DNA of 64,000 bases, taken from Mikania micrantha. Taxonomy: Eukaryota > Streptophyta > Magnoliopsida > Asterales > Asteraceae. Both the position numbers and the translations under genes were made by a program. Under the pieces are notes generated by a model. That model was not told the DNA's origin, did not search any database, and saw only the letters and a list, made by a program, of their open reading frames with translations. How positions within the stretch are numbered: position 1 is the stretch's first letter; each line of letters opens with the position of its first letter. The stretch covers positions 92,092,215 to 92,156,214 of the forward strand of contig CM018696.1 in assembly GCA_009363875.1 (NCBI GenBank), given 5' to 3'. This document shows positions 57,701-64,000 of this stretch, one piece after another.

Positions 57701-60700
57701 TACCAGTTGCTTTCTTCATCTTCGATTTAAACCCACTTAAGCTTACTGCTTGTTTTTAGTTTTTTATTGTTTGCTGAAGTTGAATTAATGGTGAAACCAC
57801 TGTCAAATTATGATGTTTTATATTATAGTGATTTCAGCCTTTTCAGGTATATAGAAGATCGTTGAACAAATGGGTAAGGTTGAAAAGGAAAATGGGCTTT
57901 TTGGTAATTTTTCAAAATTCCATTAGAATGTCTAAATTTCCTTCACTAGTCTGAAGGAACGTTAAATTCCATCAATTTGAATAAAAGCTTTCCAATTCAA
58001 ACTCTTTTGTTGCCAACCAAACACAATTTTGAATGGAATATTTTCCATTTCCAATTCAAAAATTAAAATCCATTGGATTTCATGAACCAAGCAGAACCTA
58101 AGATAGATGATATGGGTGAATAAGATACAAACCGGCTCGCCAAGTTCAGCGTTCCTCAGAAATGGCTCCATGAACTGGAACAAGTCAACCAGCAAACGTT
58201 GGAAATATGGCCACCCCTTCTGACCATTTCCGCTTAATAGTTTTGGCATGAAACTTCTGTGGCTTACTAGTTCAAGCCATACAAAGCTGGAAAATAATCA
58301 TTCCCCCCATGTGATATACACACAGTTTATCAAAAGAACAAGGTCTATGTATATTCTATAAAATAATTTATACTCACCTGAATGCAGGAACTTTCAAAGG
58401 TTGTAGGGCATGAAAGGAAGTTGCTAGAGCTGTCAAAACCTGTAAGAACACAAGGAAAATATTAAGGTGACACATAAGATAACTAAGATTGAAGTGTGAA
58501 TAAGTAGAACATATAAACAAAATTACCTGAAAATTTGCACCCTCAAAGACTGGATCAAGAGTGTTAAGGTCAAGCAGCCAGTTAATGAATAACCTAAAGT
58601 AAGGCCTAGGATTGAATGATATTTTCTTCTCTTCGGCATCCTTTTGAATGAATCTCACTGTTACTGTTAACACCTGCATCACAAAATTAGCATTTGTAGA
58701 CAGTAATCATATGCCTCTAGTTGAAAATCACAAGAAAATAATCAATTTGCAATTAAATTTTTAAACCTTCGACAGAAGTGACATCTTGCTTAATCCATGG
58801 TCAGCAGAGGAGAACTAAGCATACAAAAAATGAAGATGCATATTGAGGAAAAAATAATAGAAGATTGCATATATAAATTAAAAGTTTGAATATCAGTCAA
58901 CAGGCCCTACCTTCAGTATCGAAAAAACAAGTGATGCATACATATCAATGGCAAGGAAAGATAATGTCTGTGTTTGTTGATGAGATTGGACAGCAGCCTC
59001 AGAAGATATACAGTGTGATACAGCAACATCCTGGTAAAATTAGAGAAGATAAACACAGTTTTCTTAAAGAATAACCAGAAATAACTTGGGAATTGTGTGT
59101 CAATATGCATGCATCCAACTAAATACCAGAAGACGGCGAAAAAAACGATCTGATGTATCATCGGCTTTCAAAAGACCATTTTGTTGCAATTGTAGAACAA
59201 AACGAGCAGTCAATTGATCATTCACACCAGGGAGTTCATATATCTTGTACCATTCAGCAAACAGCAGAGAGACCTACGAGGTAGATAGAATTACTAAGTT
59301 ATCAATGTCAATCTAAGATAATCAATAATTAAAAGTTAGTAAATCAGTTTTATATACCTGTTCTTGGAAGGCAGCAGGATCTGGTTCAGATGATTCCAGA
59401 ATATTGGTGTCATCCCTGCTTGCTGCAGGATGATTAGCCACCTGTTCCATTAAACAAAAAAGTTAAGATCTGAAATGCCAACTATCAAAAGCAACAAGAA
59501 CAGCAGGTATCATATAACCTTCTTGTCTTTTTGTTGTCTGTTGAAGTCATCCTTCCCAGATGGAATGCCAGCTGCAGGGTTCCTAGCAATTTCAACAAGC
59601 TGTTGAAGCGCCTCAGGAGCATCAGGCCTTGTTGCAAGCTGCGGTATTTTTTCTATCAGCATGCTTCATTTAATCGAATAAAATTGAATTTAACTATTCA
59701 AGAATTAGATAATACCTTAGTCAACACATCAACAACATTATGAAGTTCAGATATTACTCTGGCATCACTAGCCACCAATGTTTGGACAAGAGATATAGCA
59801 AATTCTGTTGCCACCTCTGCTCACCATATAAAAATCAGTTATTCTTTTCTATCAGAATGGATGATGATTAAATTATAATATAGTTCACACTTCACACATA
59901 CTGTTCTTTCCAGCATCAAGAAGCTTAGCCATATGAATATTATACTCAGCAAGGTTCAGCAACTCTCTACGAATTAAGCCAATAGTGATATCTTTGTTAT
60001 ATTTTCTATCTTCATCAGAATATATAACCTGAAAAAACACAATGTGAGCAAATTAGCTAAAAATTCACTAAAATAACAAATCATTGTAGCAAATGAATGA
60101 AGAAAGAATAAAACAATACACACCCAACTAGTGAGTTGATTGAACACAAGCTTGCTGACATCACGAATGGCAGCTAACATGGCAAGATGAGCACTAACAT
60201 GAGAGACATTTGCTGCATTTTCATACAAACCTTGGAAGACCTAAGACAAGATTTAAATGCAATGTCAAAAGCTATTTGGTAGGATAAGCATCAACATAGT
60301 TGTAATGAATATAAAAATACCTTCTGAGCCACAGCCAGGGCAGCCTCATCCCGACTAATGCATCTAAGAATCACCCCAGGAACTTCACCAATAATAGCCT
60401 GAAACAATCTCCTCTTTAAGATTTGTATTGCAAATTCACATGATTTAGAAAGATAATATCTTTAATGGTGAATATGAAGATGCATTACCTGAATTTCAGC
60501 TTCTTTAGCATCCTTTGCTATCAGAGATTCCAGCTGAGACAAAAATTGATAGGTAAGGAAAAGATCTACAACAATATGAAAAAAGTATACAAGAATTAAG
60601 AAGTGAACCTCCTCCGAGATAAACTGGTATTTATCAACTGCGTCTTTGGTAGTCAATGAAGGTTCTACATTGGTGCTTATAATGCGATCTGAAGCTGATG

Positions 60701-63700
60701 ATGAAGGCAAAGGCTGTGCAAATACACCAGGGTCCTACCAGTTAATAGAAACCAGGTTAAGCAAGGTGAAATCAACTTTAAACTCATGCTGGTAAAAGTT
60801 ACAAACTTTGGAAACATTAGTAGTTTCTGGAATGTGCACTTCAGGAGCAGATACTGAAGAAAATGAAGATAGAACAGCTTCATTCTCAAAGTTGTGAGGA
60901 CCCATACCACCACCCATCACGCTATGCACCGAGGAACCACTGCAAATTAGAAGATACATAAAATAGAGAGAAAAAAGAAGAGGATAGAGCACGACTGTAT
61001 AAAAAGGAGACCCTTCAACCAATCACACCTAAGAAGTTTTACTGAACTAGGCTCCGAATCTTCAGTGTCCAAGGAGTGTGCTACAGCATTGATACCAGAT
61101 GAGAAAATGTCGGGGTTTATTTGACCTGAAACTGAACCTGAACCTGAACCATAACCCCGGTGTAGAGCACCACTTCCTGATGGAGCCGAAGGACCAAGTG
61201 GTACAGCATTTGGATTTTGGCTTGACTGATTCTGCCACGGTAATCGAACAAAATCCTGCACAAAAGGGAAAAAAAAAGAAAAAAAAAAGACAATTATTAC
61301 TAAAATTATACAGACTCATAAATCAATGGTGGGAATGGATGATACCTCATAAACCCGCTGTTGAGAATGAGAGAGCCGACCGGGTTTAGGACGCAGAGCT
61401 TCTGGCAGAACACCTACATGACCTTGTGTATATAGACTTGTATCAAAATAGGCCCCTTCTCTATGCTTCCTTCTTATCGAAAGTTGAGGTGCAAGTTCAC
61501 CATCTATTGTTTGCACAGCCTGCATGCAAGGAAATAAACATGCCAATGAATATACTCAAAAGAAAGATGTTATTAGACAAATCTAACCTTTTCTGTTGCA
61601 GCCTGTTCAATGAATGCACAGCCCAGGTCGAGGTTATCATTTGTGACAAGCTGAACTGCATGTTCAAGCAGTTCTGTTGCAACATTCAAATTCAGTGCCT
61701 GAAGATTGTTTCTAAGCTGACTTGATATTGAACCACGAAGAGGCTCCTAATGACAGACACAAGATCAATATCAGTGTTAGTTACGGAGTAATATCGGGTT
61801 ATATTAGTAAATTAAAGTCTGCATAAAGAAATTTAACAAGAAACCTTGCATGTGACATGAGCTAGACTTCCTGCCAAACTTGCAACCATCAGGTGAGCTG
61901 CACTATGTATACGGCTCTCATCCGACTCCATAGCATAGTCCTGACATTGCATGCAAAAATATAAAAACATTTGAAGTACAAAATTGGCATTAGCACACAA
62001 TGATCATGAACCAACACAATTTCACCTTTAAGACAAGTTCCTTTGTTGTTTGAGTTGCTATAGAAACACTACGCTGAACAATGCTGGAAACTATTTCTTT
62101 GATAGCCAGTTCCATGGTATATCCAAGAACACTAATCATATAAAGGTGCCACCAAAATGGATGAGTCACGCAACGATTCAAAGCATACTTTTTAATTTGC
62201 TTCTGTATATAGTTTATGTAATAAAATATGATTTAAAACTATATTACCGCTGGAACGGTACATGCAGACCAAGAGCTTGGAGCTTAGGGTTGATTATAAC
62301 TTGTTGGTCCATACTTGATGATGGTAGCTGCAAAGACAACCAACATTTAGGTGAAGACTTTATAGTTTATACAAGATACAAAGAAAATAAGAATACTGCT
62401 ACACACCTGACCAACTGAAAAGGGCAACTGTGCTTGTAGAAGTCCTTGAGCAGATGGAAGCTTATCGGATAAGCCTAAAGCAGCCAACTTCTCATCCTCA
62501 CTTAAAGTAACAGCAGGAATATGATGAGGAGCAGCATACTATCCATCAATATTAATTAGCACCATCAAATTCACAATATTATTGAAAAAAAACACTTCGA
62601 ATGCATTTTTAGAAACACATCAATTATAAATATTACAAAAAGATTAATAACCTGGGAGATTATACGTGAATGACCAACAGGATGAGATGAGCTACCGACT
62701 TCGACTGCTAATTCCACTTGATTTAGAGTAGATAGTACATTAGATTTTACTTCCCCGACCATTGGTTGCTGAGCTGACCCAGCATCTTTGTTAGAAAAAT
62801 CTGGGTTTCCTTCAACTTCCCTTACTTTGTCAATAAGATGGGATGATGGGGTTACTTCCTTCAAATCCACGTTAAGATTCTTAAACAACACCTGAAACAC
62901 CACAACAAAGCAGAAAAAAAAAAATTAATAATGCTTTAAATCAGTTTATTAAGCAGTTGTCTCCATATAAAGCATATACACACACTACATACCTCAATTT
63001 CAAACTTGAGATTCATTTTGAGATTAGGCATTGCATAGATTTCAGCAAGCAACGCAAGAACTCCCATGGTCCAAGGATTAGGTGGTTGATATGCCAAACT
63101 GTTTGAACATGACTCCAATATCTACACCATCAAAAAAGTAATTTACTACCTCACCGTCCTTGGATCAGAGAAAAGATACAACAGATCAAAATGTGTACCT
63201 TAGAGGTAAATGGAATCACTGCAATCATTAAACCCTTTTCATACGCCTAAAATTGAAAGTAAATTTAGTTACATATCCCCCAAACAAAAAATGCAGGAAT
63301 TCATGAAGATTAATAGGGAAGATTTTGTATAAAACCTCAATAATTAATGCCTTTGGATCAATCTGATTAGCACGCAGAACATGGTTTCTACCAATTGTGA
63401 TCTTTCCCAGCCAGCCTCCAAGATTCTTCAGCAACGAACGTTCTTCTGAACTGGATTTTATAAGTTCTGAACCTAGAAGAACCTGTTGCATTACCATATT
63501 ATATTATGAACTACAACAATTCGCATTTGATCATCATTTAAAAAATAGAACAAAGACAAATTTAGTAAAGCATACCTTGCAATTCTCATAGGTGGCTTGA
63601 ACTATCTCTTTGTTTAGAGGTTTTGAGTTGGCTTTCTCAAGGAACTTCAAGTACAAGTCGTGAAAATTTGGTTCAATACTCGCTCTGTCATCAAGATCAA

Positions 63701-64000
63701 TATGGCACTCAGGAATCATAAAACATTAGCAACCTAATAAGTACACGTAAGCAGACATATAACATGTAGAATAACGCAATCACAACCACCATACAAGCCA
63801 TCAATAAATCACTCATGTTTCATGAAAACAGTTTTGATTAATTTGATGGTTTTCATAAATTTAGCAAAAACTTATTACTTACAAGATGAATTCAGTTATT
63901 GATGTAGGTTCTCACCTTTTCATGACCATGTACTGAGCAAACCAAGCATAGTATTGTTCTTTTAAAACTTCTGTGAATTCCTTTGCTTTAGCTTCAATGT
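54226..64000 (-). CDS. NOT1: NOT1, CCR4-NOT complex scaffold (C-terminal part; 5' end beyond window)
   Basis: Exons, in transcript order: 64000-63916 (partial), 63684-63576, 63482-63336, 63246-63199, 63121-62993, 62891-62652, 62538-62407, 62327-62248, 62131-62026, 61940-61845, 61746-61588, 61519-61346, 61255-61029, 60939-60807, 60734-60609, 60533-60489, 60398-60321, 60240-60124, 60028-59902, 59819-59716, 59638-59519, 59441-59358, 59293 region (59273-59127), 59030-58911, 58814-58767, 58673-58527, 58439-58378, 58286-58133, 56667-56476, 55907-55803, 55638-55504, 55392-55156, 55077-54976, 54375-54226. Phases agree throughout; about 1,420 codons. NOT1 is the platform of the cytoplasmic mRNA deadenylase. 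Visible: the CAF1-binding MIF4G region ([20 protein letters not shown]), the CAF40-binding DUF3819 region ([17 protein letters not shown]), a Ser/Gly-rich linker, and the C-terminal NOT-module domain ([19 protein letters not shown], ending ISDTMH). No breaks. Confidence 0.93.
54431..54640. repeat. 210-bp palindromic MITE with a 36-bp stem hairpin
   Basis: The outer arms ATTGTTAACC (54431-54440) and GGTTAACAAT (54631-54640) are exact complements, and the homology continues inward with gaps. The inner stem 54483-54518 pairs with 54530-54565 with one mismatch, around an 11-nt loop containing GGGGCCC. It lies in the last intron of NOT1, so it would be transcribed with the gene. It is probably a foldback MITE. 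Confidence 0.8.
54652..54700. repeat. (AT)n microsatellite
   Basis: About 49 bp of pure AT repeat next to the palindrome in the last NOT1 intron. Confidence 0.9.
56017..56330. repeat. two-copy tandem repeat (period ~162 bp) in a NOT1 intron
   Basis: Copies begin near 56017 and 56179. Shared words include GGGTCATRTTT, CATCTGATCTGTAT, ATAGCATCCTA, TTTTATCAAAAAAGG and ATGCAATGGTATCTTTGTAA. They are clearly diverged. They sit in the intron 56475-55908. Confidence 0.75.
56750..58105. mobile_element. probable transposon insertion in a long NOT1 intron
   Basis: Most of the 1.46-kb intron (58132-56668) is foreign-looking. The flanking parts (56765-56880 and 57950-58085) carry GGAATTTGAAT and its complement ATTCAAATTCC in several diverged copies, as in a MITE with long degraded inverted repeats. 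The centre holds tandem repeats. No target duplication was pinned down. Confidence 0.45.
57215..57350. repeat. exact 68-bp tandem duplication, with an older third relative
   Basis: 57215-57282 and 57283-57350 are identical over 68 bp (start GATTCAAATGTTTGCATCGA). A diverged copy lies at about 57597-57662. A longer, older repeat places 57100-57400 against 57460-57720. Confidence 0.85.

Overview
The window is nuclear DNA of a flowering plant. It is AT-rich, its genes contain introns with GT-AG borders, and its proteins belong to plant-specific families (P/U-type cyclin, PIF-type bHLH). It is dense in Helitrons, MITEs, SINE-like repeats and LTR-element remnants. A eudicot is likely. The repeat style would suit an asterid, possibly Asteraceae, but that is a weak inference.

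Five protein genes are well supported. From left to right they are a P3/U2-type cyclin (9966-11682, minus, 2 exons, 212 aa); a PIF8/UNE10-type bHLH factor (16015-19858, minus, 6 exons, 430 aa); an F-box/LRR protein (47454-49527, minus, 2 exons, 476 aa); the Sec61 beta subunit of the ER translocon (52964-53218, plus, 84 aa, with a probable 5'UTR intron); and the C-terminal ~1,420 codons of NOT1, scaffold of the CCR4-NOT deadenylase (54226 to beyond 64000, minus, 34 exons or parts in view). All exon joins were checked by hand for phase and GT/AG borders. These genes act in separate pathways, and nothing suggests a cluster with a shared function. The cyclin and SEC61B are, from memory, neighbours in Arabidopsis (twice), so their co-occurrence here may be old synteny stretched by repeats.

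The rest is mobile DNA. 1-9.9 kb: a MITE, two minus-strand Helitrons, a gypsy-LTR-like stretch with TTCG hairpins, a degenerate telomere-like array and a minisatellite. 11.7-15.9 kb: SINE-like repeats and another Helitron. 20-29 kb: MITEs, Helitrons with nested foldback DNA, and a 519-bp Harbinger MITE. 29.5-33.4 kb: a duplicated block split by a 2.5-kb solo LTR with 5-bp target duplications. 33.9-36.5 kb: a decayed PIF/Harbinger element carrying a broken Myb/SANT ORF1. 37-39.5 kb: further dispersed repeats. 39.6-46.25 kb: two near-identical 1.18-kb direct repeats enclosing a truncated Ty1/copia gag with a 131-bp LTR, a chain of unidentified exon-like segments and a Helitron-like terminus. NOT1 and SEC61B introns also hold insertions, including a 36-bp-stem hairpin.

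No rRNA, tRNA, CRISPR or organellar insertion was recognised. The most intriguing region is 39.6-46.25 kb. I see no clearly new biological system.
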